DNA of 64,000 nucleotides, taken from Rhexocercosporidium sp. MPI-PUGE-AT-0058. Lineage: Eukaryota; Ascomycota; Leotiomycetes; Helotiales. The position numbers were made by a program, and so were the translations under genes. Each line of letters begins with the position of its first letter. Within the stretch, counting starts at the first letter, position 1. Location of the stretch: assembly GCA_020746875.1 (NCBI GenBank), contig JAGTJL010000023.1, forward strand, positions 372,001 to 436,000, given 5' to 3'. Positions 11,621 through 23,446 of the stretch are shown here, piece by piece. The notes beneath the pieces were generated by a model that did not search any database, was not told the DNA's origin, and saw only the letters and a program-made list of their open reading frames with translations.

Positions 11621-11899
11621 CTACCTCCCTCTCTTGTAAAGCTGGCCTCTAGCGTTTACTTTATACTCTTAATCTTGCCTATACCTCTCTTACTCTCGGT
11701 CTTACTTCTACTATAATACTCCTAAGGCTCTGGTACGTAAAGTTGGCGCTTAGCTTTAATACGGCCCTTGGTTTTAATTGCTGGGTTGCCGTAAGGACAC
11801 TCCTTAGCCTAGTAGTAATAGTTTTCGTAGTTTATATAATTTCCTTATTATTTTTAACGCTTTTATTGTTTAGGAGTTATATATAACTTACTATCGACT

Positions 11900-12700
11900 A
11901 CGTCTAGCCGCGCCTATACATCGGCATACGTCTTTTTATCTAAATCGGGATCGACGTAACTAATTTTACCTAAGTGGTTGATTTCTAGGGAGTGTATTTA
12001 TATAATTTTTATAAAGTCTCCGGCATTAGCATTTGTATTACGGCGGGGGTATAAGGTATGCGGCCTTTAAAGGGTTATAAGGGGAGCAGAGCTTTAGAAG
12101 TTAACGTATTAAGTAGAACGTGTAAAGAGTTGTTGTACCGTGGTAACGTACGCGCTATACGTGTTTAATAGAGAGAGTTAGTGACTAAGTCGTCCGCGAA
12201 TCGTAGAGTTGAGTCCTTGGCGGAAGGAAATGATCTTAAAGTGGTCCGGCCAGGACTGGCATCGAGCTTTATAAAGGAGGCGTTTAAAACGCGCTATATA
12301 TATTGACAGGGAGTCTATACCTTACGTATACTTTAAAAGCTTATCTTCTGCCTTTTATACCTTTGTAAAAGAATCGTATACTCGCGCGAGCTAATCGAGG
12401 ATCGTTTAATAGTCCTAGGTTTCGGTGGATTTAGTAACTGTTAACTAAGGCAGGACGAGAGATTAAGCTTACGATTTTAAGTTAAGGTAAACGTAATAGA
12501 ATTACGCGGTAGAATTGCTAATTGCTTCGCCGTCGACTATGAATTTGGCTTCGATTAAGGGCAGCCAAGTGTCTTACTTAGTGGTATTATTACTGAATTT
12601 CTCTGGCTTTAGGAGGCATAGTTTAGGCCGTTGTAAGAGACGCGAAAAGAGAATATTAATTTATTATTAAAGAGCTTAAACCTCTAGTTATAACTATTAG
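11900..12700 (-). pseudogene. Retrotransposon Gag remnant
   Basis: The minus strand reads ARVYDSFTKV, KAEDKLLKYTxGIDSLSIYI, ARFKRLLYKARCQSWPDH, FRQGLNSTIRGRLS and SAYVTTVQQLFTRST. This block resembles the middle of fungal Ty3-type Gag capsids, with LxxYIARFKRLLYEA followed by a FRxGLxSxIRxRL helix. Several codons are TAA or TAG where Q or W is expected. No zinc knuckle or pol was found between the LTRs. Confidence 0.65.
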
Positions 12701-12905
12701 AATTGTTAAGCCGGCGTAGCCATTATTATAAAGAAAGTAAAAATATTAAAAATGCGAATAAGGGTAAAAATCAAGATAAGACGCCGTAGTGTACCGTCGA
12801 GGCAAAATAAAGAACTAAGTAAACTCGTATCGTAGCGTAACGTAGCGTATTATATTATACCGTAGCGTAACGTATTACAGCGCTTAGTTAAGGAATTAAT
12901 TTTAA

Positions 12906-13036
12906 TGTGACAGTCTGACTTAAAAGAATTAATTAAAGAGCTATAAAAGTGGCGCGAACATGGCTCTTAAATACAAGTAACCCCTTGGCTAGTAGCCTAA
13001 GGCTCTTAGGCTTACGTATGCGACTAGGTCGTCATA
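12906..13036 (-). repeat. LTR (5' in element orientation) of gag-only element 2, 131 bp
   Basis: Starts TGTGACA and ends CGTCATA; followed by the ATTAT target-site duplication. Confidence 0.85.
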
Positions 13037-13329
13037 ATTATAAAGCGTTATATTTTATTAAGTCTTGCGCGTCGCGTCTCCTTACCCTTATAATAAATTA
13101 ACGACGAACCTTAATACTTTAACTTATTCGACAAATAAGTACCTCTTTACCTTAATAATAAATTGCCTTAAAGAAAGCTAAAAAACCTCCTATTGTTAAC
13201 CTACTTTATGTAACTTAACGCGCGCTATTCGACTTCGAACTTCGACTTCGACTTATATTTAATTAATAAATCGATTAATAACCTTAAATACTTTTTTACT
13301 TCGTGTTATTATTACTTCCGACTTCTTCC

Positions 13330-14130
13330 TCCCGTCGGCAAAGCTCTAGAGAAAGAAGCGCCCTCTTGCGGCTAAGCTTTATTAATACTTTTATTCTTTT
13401 AGTCGAGACTCTTATAAAAGAACTCAATAACTTTAAAGAACTTAATTCCGATTTAAAAAATAAACCTTAAAACTTCTTTAACGCCTCGCTAAAGCTTATT
13501 ATTATTATAAAAGGCCTTACCCCCGCTTAATAAGTAAAAGTAAATTAATTAATTGAGATCTCCGTTAGCTTTATTATTACTGCCGTTATTAAGTAAGCCC
13601 TCGACTAATATATTATTAATAACTCTTATTAAGAGACTCGTACTCCTTCTCTTTTTTACGACTGATTAATACGTGTTCTTACGGCGGACCTTTAATTAAT
13701 TACCGGTTATTACCTCCTTAAGCTAAACCTTATTATCTTTGTCGTCGAGCCTAATAAGGTTAAATACTTCCGTATTCTTTTTAGTAATTATAAAGGCGAA
13801 ATTAAATATAATACTTAAAAAATAAATGTAAAGCTTTTTATTTAAAAGTACTCGGGTAACTTCTTTATTAGCGAATCGCAAGTCTATGCTTACTTTAAAT
13901 ATATAATAAAAGAAGCTAAGACTATTATTTTTTAATAAATAAACCTCGATTTCGCCGAAGACTTAATAAAGCCGCCGACGTATTAAAGGCTTTAGACTAG
14001 CGCTTCTTCGACTATAATCGAGTATAAGTAGTTAGGCTTAAATATAGTCAGTTATATATAAATAATATAACGTATAATAAGTTTCGTATAAAATTCACGA
14101 CATATACGACTACCGAAAAGATCTCACTTA
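13330..14130 (+). pseudogene. Gag-like retroelement fragment (weak)
   Basis: The plus strand gives a Pro/Ser-rich opening, then KVKYFRILFSNYKGEIKYNT (about 13760-13820), KLFIxKYSGNFFISESQVYAYF and FAEDLIKPPTY. This resembles the start of a retroelement Gag core but I cannot fix the family. Stops are dense. No LTR of its own was identified. Confidence 0.35.
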
Positions 14131-14179
14131 ATTATTAATTTAATAATATATATAAGAAAGTCTTAAATAAACTTAATGT

Positions 14180-15480
14180 TACAAACGCCCCGCGTCCCGT
14201 GACACTAGACCCCGGGATAGCGTAATACTTAGGACTATAGGCTTAAGAGGGTAAGGGTTTTAGGAGGAGTATATTAAAAAAGTATCGCTCTTAAAAGCGT
14301 CCTTTTAAGAGACTTTAATGCTTAGGATTTCATAAGTTATATATTATATAAATGTTATTATTAATAAACGACTAAAGGGTAAGTAAGCCCTTAAATTACG
14401 CGACCCCCTTACGTAACGACCGCTAAGACTAATGAACCGCTAGAGGTTTAGCGGTTTTAATAGTCCTAAGAAAAACAAAGGTTTTATAAAAGACTAGCAC
14501 GTTTATTATTAAATAAGAGCTTTATGCTTAATTAAAAATAATATCTTAATTATATTAATTATTATTTATTTTATTATACGTAATACACTTACTTTTTAAT
14601 TATTAAGATTAATATAACCCACCGTATTTATACCGAGTAAATACACGGACCGTGACACTTTAAGCACCTTTTTATTAAAAGTACCGACTTACGTATATTA
14701 TATTAACCCTCTTAATTAAAGGCTAAGTACTTAGCCCGCGAGGTAGTATTATCGGCACACTTATATTATTCGCACTTGTCCTAAGGGGGAAAGACCGTAA
14801 AGAAAGCGAAAATGAAGAAATACTTAATGCTTAAGACTACTTAACGTATAAGCTTAAGGAAACGCTAAAGGTTAAGCTTCTCGATACTTTTTAAAGAAAC
14901 CAAAAGGACTTAAAGACGTTTATTCTTTAAGTAGAATTTTATTAATACTTTAATAACGATAAGTTTCCTATTAATAAGAGCTACGCCCTCTAAACGGTAT
15001 TATACCTTAAAGGCAAAGCTATATAATGGATCGAGCCGTTCCTTAGGGACTACTTTAAAAACGAAAACACTTATAGGGTTATGTTCGCCACACAAACTAT
15101 ATTTTAAACTTAAAGAAGATTTAAAAAGGAAATTCGGCAAATGTTCGGCGACATTAATAAAGTCAAGACGGCGGAAACCTACTTATACGGCTTAAAGCAA
15201 GTTAATAATATAATAGCTTACGCCACGAAATTCTAAAAGCACGTTAATAAAATCAATTAAAACTCCTAATTACTTATTAGCTATTACCGACGAAGACTTA
15301 AGGATTATATCCGACTAAAACTCACGCGAATCGATCCTTAAGTAAGAGACATTCTTATCCTTATCGAATAAACCGTCCGAATTAATAACTGTTTACACGA
15401 ATTTAAACGCGAGTAATAAATATACGTAAAAAGGGGCTAGAGGCAGTCCGGCTATTAATAAAACGAGAGGCGCCGACGAT
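14180..15480 (+). mobile_element. Ty3/gypsy retroelement fragment (LTR-like leader plus gag)
   Basis: A GC-rich LTR-like stretch starts TGTTACAAACGCCCC at about 14180. Gag-like coding follows at about 14790-15480 in plus-strand frames, including FKEDLKRKFG, then DINKVKTAETYLYGLKQVNN and AYATKF-KHVNKI. This is the standard order of fungal gypsy Gag capsids. It has RIP stops and frame changes. The fragment ends where the copia LTR begins at 15489. No second LTR was found. Confidence 0.55.
14427..14465. repeat. Near-perfect 16-bp inverted repeat (hairpin)
   Basis: GACTAATGAACCGCTA and its near-exact complement TAGCGGTTTTAATAGTC are separated by a loop of a few bases. It lies within the LTR-like part of the gypsy fragment. 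Confidence 0.7.
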
Positions 15481-15488
15481 AGGGTAAC

Positions 15489-15674
15489 TGTGGTGTAGAA
15501 GTAAATCAAAGCACTGTAAGCAGTTGTAATTGAATTAAAGTGATTAATTGTTATATTTAAAGCTCTCAGAATTAGGAGAAGATAGTTATTCTCTTAAAAG
15601 CGGTTTATAATAGTAGAACTTAATTAGGTCACGTGTAATACTAAGAGAGTAGCTGCCCGTGCCTATATGACATA
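15489..15674 (-). repeat. Copia LTR, left (3' in element orientation), 186 bp
   Basis: Starts TGTGGTGTAG and ends GACATA; aligns gap-free to the right LTR. Confidence 0.85.
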
Positions 15675-16110
15675 CCCTTTAGGCAATTGACAGTAGTAAG
15701 CTATTACTATTGTGATTAATTGTATTAAGCGAGAGTAAATAATAAGAAAGAATTAAGTAAATAAATTTACTTATATATAGTAATTAGGCAAATAACCTGA
15801 TTATACGAATTAACGATTTTCTTATTAAACTTAAACTTATAAACACTTGACAACTTATAAATCGACTGCTCTCGATTTACTACTTAATTAATCTATTAAT
15901 TAATTAATTAATTAACTGCTCCCTTCGATATTATAAGTGTCTCCAAGCGCTCCGCTAAAATCGTTATAATAGAACGACGATTTGCTCGCTAAAGTAAGGT
16001 AAGTGACTCGATTTTCGATTTATTAGTTTTAATCTATTAGTCGGAGATCGATTGATTAAAGATTAATTAATTAAAAAACAACCGCTAACTTATAATAAGT
16101 TAAGGATATT

Positions 16111-17050
16111 ATTAATAATAAGAAGAAAGTCGTTGCAAAGGCACGATTATCGGCTGCTTCCGTCTTCGCCCCCGCTCCTCGCCGTGCCGCTACTACTCCC
16201 CGGGCTCTAAAGCAATTAGTAAATACTTATATAATAATCTATTTAAGCTATATTAATAACGCCTTCTAAATAAAAGGTAGCAGTTAATATTATAATATTA
16301 TTAAAAAAGGTGCTCGTTGCTTTGCTTACTCGTCCGGCCACAAGTGCGTAGTTACTCCCGCTATTATCTAGGCTCTTTTTCTTATATATTATAATACGTT
16401 AGAGAATAAAACTAGCAAAAAGGTAAGTCGATTTAGCTACTTTTTTCTCGCTTTTTAATTTATTATTAATTTTTTTAGGAGTTAAAGCAATTGAGAATCC
16501 CGGTCCGTGCCGCTCTTAAGGGTGGTAATATTAGTGGAGTTATTGCTATTGGCGCTGCTATTAGTTTTAGTAGTAGAATTACTTTAGGAGCTATTAATAG
16601 ATTCGGAGGTAATAATAAAGATAATAATAATAAGGAGAACGATAAGTTATTCGCTTTATTTTTAAAAAAATAAATTAATTTAATTAATCTTTTAAAAGAA
16701 GAAAAAAAGCCTTTAGCTGCTTTTATAGCTTATGCTTATGCTGCTAAAGAGAAGATTGCTACCGCTGTAGGTACTCTCTTTATTAAGAAGAGTAATAAGA
16801 AAGTAGTTAATTATTTTGCTGCTATTACTACTGCTGAAGCTATTACTGCCGAGGCTGCTGCCGGAGCTGCTCGCGCCTATGGCCTAGGTCCTAGCGTTTT
16901 AGCTTTTCAGGTTATATTTGCTTATAGAGTTATTCTTACTCTTAAGTAAGAGGCTTAAGCTACTCGCGTTAAGGAGCTGATTAATGTGATAACTAATGCT
17001 TTAGGCGAGCTAGTTCGGGAGGTTTTAAGCCTTCTTTTTTTTAATAAATG
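16111..17050 (+). pseudogene. Antisense, intron-containing coding-like stretch in copia (unrecognised)
   Basis: It runs on the plus strand, opposite to the copia gag-pol. Exon 1 (about 16111-16422) reads KKVVAKARLSAASVFAPAPR (17 codons of basic/Ala/Pro), then an ARCFAYSSGHKCVV block with a C..GHKC motif. A putative intron follows, with GTAAGT near 16423 and a pyrimidine-rich TTTTTTTAG near 16480. Exon 2 continues in frame: ELKQLRIPVRAALKGGN, an Asn/Lys linker, then helical Ala-rich segments (AAKEKIATAVGTLF, AEAITAEAAAGAARAYGLG, RVKELINVITNALGELV). Only a few TAA stops interrupt it. Better preserved than the copia pol around it. I do not recognise the family; a small DNA-binding or Gag-like protein with a coiled C-terminus is possible. 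Confidence 0.4.
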
Positions 17051-17999
17051 AGTTGCTTTCTTGTTTTTTAAGACTTAAGAACTTTTTATTTTTTAAGTAT
17101 TCTCTTATATTTTAGAAATTAAAGCTTACGTTTGCTTTTAAATTAAAGAATCGTTAAGAGAAATTAGCTCTTTAAGATATAATAATTTATACCCCCGAGC
17201 TTAATTAATTTTTAATAAAATAAAGTTATAAATGGAAATTTATAAAAGAGAATTTTATAAAAGAATATATAATAATATAAATAAAGCTCTTTAATTAAAA
17301 AGTAAATTTATTATATAATCACTTTAAGAATAAATAAAAAGTAAAAAATATATATAAAAGACTACTTTAAAGCGAGTCTCTTAAAGGAGTTGCTTTAGTT
17401 AAATATAAATATTTACTAAGTTAATAAGAGTAATAAATGCTTTAAATTTCTGTCGAGAGAGGTTTTTAATAAGTCCGTTAGCTAGCATATAGCTTATAGG
17501 CAGATATTTTATTATAAAAGTACCTTTTTAAAACTCCTAACGTAATTACATATTCTGAATATTAATATAGCGCAACTTAATAAAAATATAATGATTTTCA
17601 CTAATAATTAATTAAATTATTTATTAATTATTATAGAAAATTGTTTAAGCTATTCTTATATTAAGGCGTAATTCTTAAAAGAATCGCTAAAGTGCTATAA
17701 GTTCTTTGCCGGTGCGCTTAACTCTAAGAAGCTCTACTTGTATTATAAACGTAATAATTATATTTTATAAAGCTGCTCTTTAAAGGATTAAATCTCCAAA
17801 AAGTATAAAAATATATTTATTAAAAGATCGCTTTATTTTAATATTATCCGCAAAAAAAGCATTTAATATTATTATAAAATAAGAATCGCGCAGCTTATAA
17901 CTATAAGTAATCGCTAAGAAACGAGTGCCGAAAAAGTAATAAATTGTCTAGTTAACTACAATTAAGTATTTTTAAAAAAGATTAATTAAGAAATGAAAA

Positions 18000-18500
18000 A
18001 GCCTTAAAATAATAAAAGTAATATTTACGCATAATATAATTATAATATAAAATACTAATTTAACCTTTTCTTAAAATTCTTTAATTTGAGCTAGAGTGGC
18101 CGATTTTTAATTCTTTAGTAGCTCGACTTAAGGTAATAATATACTTAAGTAATTTCTATTTACTAACTCAAATTAAAAAATAATTTTTTAAATATAAGTG
18201 TCGTATATTAAAGAAATAATCTTCGTTAATCGATCTCTAATAATATAAACGCCTAAGAACTACTCCGTTTACTCTCCTTTAATAAGCTTATATATTATAT
18301 TTAAGCCGTCGATAATTGATTTAACGTTTTTAAAAGCTAAAATATAATAAAATACTTAAATATTATCGACATAAAATATCACAAATACCGTACGTTACTC
18401 GTTTATAAATATATAAGGCTCCTCTTTATAAGCAATTAACTCTAAAGTTATTAAAGTATAAGTAAAGTCACCGTATTATAGCGTCGATGAGTCTTTAAGT
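18000..18500 (-). pseudogene. Copia reverse transcriptase remnant
   Basis: The minus strand reads VIFYVDNI near 18400-18370, corresponding to the F-Y-V-D-D-I catalytic strand of copia RT with the second Asp changed to Asn (GAT to AAT, as RIP would give). KNVKSIIDGLN and an LGV-YIIRDR-like block then follow leftwards. Part of the element at 15489-23446. Confidence 0.6.
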
Positions 18501-20924
18501 CCGTAAAATACGCGATTAACTTTTATTACTATTCCGTCTTATTTAAAACCGTTTAATAAATAGCAGCGTACGCGAGTACTTATCTTATTTCGTTTAACGT
18601 TAATAAAGGCATTTATTATATTAAATTAAATTATTTTTAAATTAAATTAAGCTATAATAGCTATAGCGGTTCTAAAGAAGCGAGTAGTTAAAATAGTTAT
18701 ATATATTAATAAAATTAACGTTTTAAGCTGTAAGTCTCCTCTTATAACGACTCGGGAGCGACAGCGGGTTAAATACCTTAACGAATCGACTTTGGCGTGA
18801 AATACTCATTTTAAAAGAATTAATTACTCGGTAGCAAAGGTATATTTAACGACTCTTTAATAATTACGCGACTTAAGGTTAATTATTTCCTTAATAGCAT
18901 CGGCTCGGAAATACTCTTTTAACGAGTGGTCCCTAAAGTCTTTCTAATTTAATAAGTCCTTAGGCATTTATAATTAATAAATCCGTAAAAACTTAATTAA
19001 TTATTAAATTTTGACATTTTTAAATACAAACGCTAATATAATAGCGTAAATTACGCTTAAGTCTTTTCTGTCTCTTTACACTAGTTCTTAACTAAGCCAG
19101 AAAGTCCTTAAAAAATCCTCTAAATGCTCGCGGTTATTTAACGGTTATAATAATTCCGTAATTAACTCTTTAATAATTGTTATATAAACGCTTCGATTCG
19201 GTTTTATTACCTTATTATTAACTCAAGTCTTTCGACTTTTATTAATTACTTAGTTTTTTACTTTTTTCTTTTTAAGAGATTTAAATAGGCCGGAATTTAA
19301 TTTAATTAAAGCCGAAAGTAATAAGCGTAAACTTGACTCTTTGTTTTCTTTTAATTCCGATAATTATAAATACTTTTTATACTTAATTATTTAAGGCAAA
19401 GCTTCTAATTGCTTAAGGCCGACACTTTCTTTAAGTACTCCCCGATACTTAAAACCGCGCTCTCGGTCGTATAGCCTTCTAAAGTAAATTATAACTTATA
19501 ATATCGACTTCCGCTTAAGGCCTATATTACTTTAAAAATTTAATATATTACGTAAAATACCTCTTTTAATTACGCTCTTAAACGCTAATTGTCTTAAAGT
19601 ATCGGCTCGTTTTAAGACTTAATTAAAGTACTCGTAAATAAGAAGTCTAGCACTCTTTTTTAATTAAATCACCCCCGAGTTCTTATTAACGAGCGGCTAA
19701 ATAGAATTAAGAGTTATTAAATTAATTAAAAGTGGCGTATTTATTTTTATTAACTTAATTAAAGGGGAGCAAATGGCTCCACCCCCGAGCTTAAAAGCTT
19801 AACTAAAAGTTTTAATACCTCCCGAGCTCACAGGCTCGTCGACTTTTATAGCGCTCATTACTTTGCTTAATTATTCTCCGTTCGAAGTGATAGACGGTGT
19901 TTTTAATTTTAGTATATTAAGTGTGCTTAGTCGATTAATTATAATAAAACTAACGTCTTAATCTCCTTCTTCTTTTTTTAATATTTTCGTAAAATCCTTT
20001 AATATTAAACGCGGCTGGCCGATCGTTCTCTTTATATTTAAAGAGCCTAAGTAAAAGAGGGTTTCGTTAAAAGTAATATTCCGAGTTATTATTATATATT
20101 ATAATTAAGGCACTTAAATTCTATAAATATTAAATAAGACGTATTTAACTAAGTAATTAAAGTGCGCTTGCGAGTTGACTTTAAAGACTCTCTTTTAACA
20201 GAGAGCTTTTCGGTCTTTAATTATAAAATAAGCTCTATAGTCGTATATATATAAATTGCTTTAGTTAAGCCGTAAATCAATTGTCAGCTTTAGCGTGAGC
20301 TTAAGGTCGTAATACCGAAAATACTACCTAAACCAGGCTTAAAATACTTTATTTAGACTCTTAAAGCCTTTACGAGTAAATAAACTTATATTATAAAGAA
20401 TAATTGCCGCTATTATTAATTCCGTCTAAAGCGCCTAAGGTAAATTAGTAAAGAGGCGCATCTTAATTAATTTATCGATTATTTTTTTACTTACGCGCTT
20501 AGCTCTTCTATTAAGTTAGTATATATATAAGGAGGTAAATTCAATATTAATACCACTCTCCTTACATTACTTTTCATACTTAATTAATTTATTAATCCTT
20601 ATAACTAAAGTATCGTTGTCTTAGCGTATTTTATAAACCGAGAGCCCGAATTAACGTCTTATTTACGCCTTAAACGGTTTAAGAATATTTAAGACGGCGA
20701 TTAACCCTTTAGTTTTTAAAAGCCGCCTATAAAATTTCCTATTATATTTATTTTTAATTAATAAAAGCTAGCTATTCCCGTTAAACTTTATTAAAAAGTT
20801 AAATAAATCCTAAGAAATATAATAAAAAAGACGGATAGCTACTCTCTTTAATTAACGACAACTTATTATTTATTATATAATAGTCACCGTATAATACTCG
20901 CATTTTAACCGAGTTAAGCTTTAA

Positions 20925-21010
20925 ATCTCGACGTTACGCGCATTTTTTACTAAGTTTTCTAAGGCTTCCTTTCCTAAGTAACCTACGCGCAAATGCCATA
21001 AGTAAGCTTC
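20925..21010 (-). pseudogene. Copia GAG-pre-integrase domain remnant
   Basis: The minus strand reads AYLWHLRVGYLGKEALENLV followed by KNARNV. This is the W-H-x-R-x-G-H-x-x-x-x-x-L zinc-binding block that precedes copia integrases, with the usual GH read as GY (CAC to TAC). Confidence 0.7.
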
Positions 21011-23260
21011 GTCAACTCGTAGCTTTAAATATCGTCTACTCGATTAAAAGCCTTGGCGAATACTCTTCTTTAGCGTTAAAAATATTAAAAAGCTATAATT
21101 TAAGTAAGTTAAAATACGGCGAATAATTAAAGAAACTAAAAAGTAATTAAAAGGCTTATATTTAAAAAAAGTTAAGTTAAATTATTGCTATAATTACTTT
21201 AAAACTAAACTGTTCTTAGTTATTCCTGTACGCAAAATATAATTTAAACTATTATATCAAACTCTTGCTTATAAAAAACGAGCTTTTAAAATAATATTAA
21301 TATTAAAGCCTTTAATAACAGCGACATTCGAAAGGGTTAAATCGCCTATATTTAGTCCGTTAAAGCCGTAAAGAGCACTTTTAAAGACTTAAGTACCGTG
21401 GCCCTTAATTATTAGGCTTAACGTTTCGGCCTTAACGCTATCGTCCGCAGTAAATTTAATAAAGCTTTTAAGAATAAAAAGAGCTTTTGAATTTATTAAA
21501 TAAATAGTAGCTTTATTATTAAGTAAAGTACTTTCTGCGAGCGGATAACGATCCATATTTATAATAACGTATACCCCCGTAGTAGCGAGAGCTTTGTCGA
21601 GAAATTCAGGGCTTATAAGGTAAGCTTAAATGTTTTTAAAGTATTTTGTTTTTATTAAAGTAATTGGCTTTAAAGCTATAAGAGCTATTAGTGCTTAAGT
21701 AGAAAAGGAATTACTAAAAGGTAGTCTAGAAGCTAATTACGCTATTAATAGCATATTCTTATTAAGTTTAATAATTTCTTAGCGGAGATTAAGAAAGTCG
21801 CTCTTTAGTCGGAGTCGAATCTTTTTAATTTCTTTTATTAATAATAAGTTCCTGAAGTTGCTCGCCGTCGAGCCGTCGTAATAATACCGAAGTCTATAAT
21901 AATTAATAGCCTTATAATAATAAAAGCAATACTTATATAAGTAAGTATTTACTTGGGTATTTGACGATTAGTTTTATTAAACCGACAGAGTTATAAAAGT
22001 ATTTAATCTTTCTTTAAAAGTAGTATATAAGCTTATTGTTTTTTATTATTTAAAAGCTATAAGTGATTCCTTATTAAGAATAAATAACTAATTAATATAA
22101 TTAAGTAAAGAATATTAGTTTATTACCTTAAGAGCATTATCTCTTAGTAATTTAAAATGCCGTTTACGCGCCTATTCCGATACGAGCTTCTTTTATATTA
22201 CTTTAATAAAATCAAGCATTACTAGCGGTCCTTTGACGTCCGGTAAGTCGTATAAGAGAGCATTTTAATAAGCCGCTCTTTATTCTTAAAGCTACTCCTT
22301 AGAATTAACTCGCCCTGCTTTAATAATAATAAGCTTTTTCTTATAAATAAATTATACTAGCGTTTAAATACTTATTTCTAAAGAAACGTAATCTCTTTTA
22401 AGAATCTGGAGGAATAACTAAAGAGTTTATAACTTTAATTAAAGGTCTCCGTTTATTATCTTAGTTAACTACTCCTTTTTTATATAAGCTTACTCGTTCT
22501 TGCATTTCTTAATTATTCTTTAATAAATAAAAGAATTAATTATTTCTTAAATCTACTTATAGGCTGCCTTATAAACTCGAGCTTTTTCCGTCTATTATAC
22601 GAGCTTCTTTACGTATTCTTTTATAAAAGTAATATATATTAAAGTTATATTCTTAATTATAGCTTTTGCCGGTAATATTACGCTCGGCTTAAGGCTTTTC
22701 TCTATAAGGTCGCGAGCATCTTCGTCTCACTTCGCTTAAGCTTAAAAGTTATACTTAATAATTTCTTTATTTTATTATACTCTTAAATCGTTTAGCGATA
22801 AGGGTTTCGGTTCGGCGTCGAGAAAGTTAAGAATAACTAATAACGTAAGGTCTATTAAATTTTATATTTTATAAAAGATATAAAAGGATTTAAACGTCTA
22901 ATATTAAGGAGTTTAAGTGCGCTTATTATAATTAAAAGGAGTTTAATTATTTAAAAAAGAGGCTAAAATTAAGTCCGTTATAGCGAAGGGGTTGCTCTTA
23001 TAAGCTTTAAGTATTTAATAAAAGAAGAAGGACTGGAAAGATATTAAGTCTAGTTGCTCGGCTTTTATACTCGTCTAAAATAGAATAAAAGAATTAATGG
23101 AAAACAGCGGTGTGAATTATACTTTATAATAAAATGGAAAACTCTGCAACGTATAATAGATACTTTCTATTTATAAACTTGCCTTATAGGCTTTATTTAA
23201 ATCAATAGCGTATAAAAGAAAAAATATTAACTTAATAACTTTGTCAACGGGGCTTATAAC

Positions 23261-23446
23261 TGTGGTATAGAAGTAGATTAAAGTACTATAAGTAGTTATA
23301 GTTGGATTAAAGTGATTAATTATTATATTTAAAGCTCCCAAAATTAGGAGAAAACAGTTATTCTCTTAAAGGCGGTTTACAGTAGTAGAACCTAATTAGG
23401 TCACGTGTAATACCAAGAGAGCAGCTGCCCGTGCCTATACGACACA
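23261..23446 (-). repeat. Copia LTR, right (5' in element orientation), 186 bp
   Basis: Starts TGTGGTATAG and ends GACACA. The sequence directly right of it (atataattactaac) is already a unit of the 71-bp array. Confidence 0.85.

Larger units (their letters stand above)
11490..13036 (-). mobile_element. Second small gag-only LTR retrotransposon, complete, with TSD
   Basis: A 1547-bp element with 131-bp LTRs at 11490-11620 and 12906-13036. The LTR ends form a 7-bp inverted pair (TGTGACG..CGTCACA). The 5-bp target-site duplication ATTAT is perfect (11485-11489 and 13037-13041). A polypurine tract lies on the minus strand right beside the left LTR (complement of 11621-11636), so the element runs on the minus strand. 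The 1.29-kb interior encodes only a Gag relic. LTR differences (about ten) are all transitions. This is a different family from element 1. Confidence 0.85.
15489..23446 (-). mobile_element. Ty1/copia retrotransposon with both LTRs, RIP-inactivated
   Basis: 186-bp LTRs at 15489-15674 and 23261-23446 bound a 7.96-kb element. Coding order on the minus strand is copia-like: leader and gag (about 22900-21700), protease region (about 21600-21270), GAG-pre-integrase (about 21010-20925), integrase (about 20900-19700, inferred by position), then reverse transcriptase with a YVDN block (about 18400-18360). A putative PBS (GTTATAAGCCCC) abuts the right LTR and a short AAAGGG tract the left LTR, agreeing with minus orientation. 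About 1.6 kb between pol and the 3' LTR is extra. The outer flanks (GTAAC left, ATATA right) do not match, so no target-site duplication survives. All frames are dead. Confidence 0.82.
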
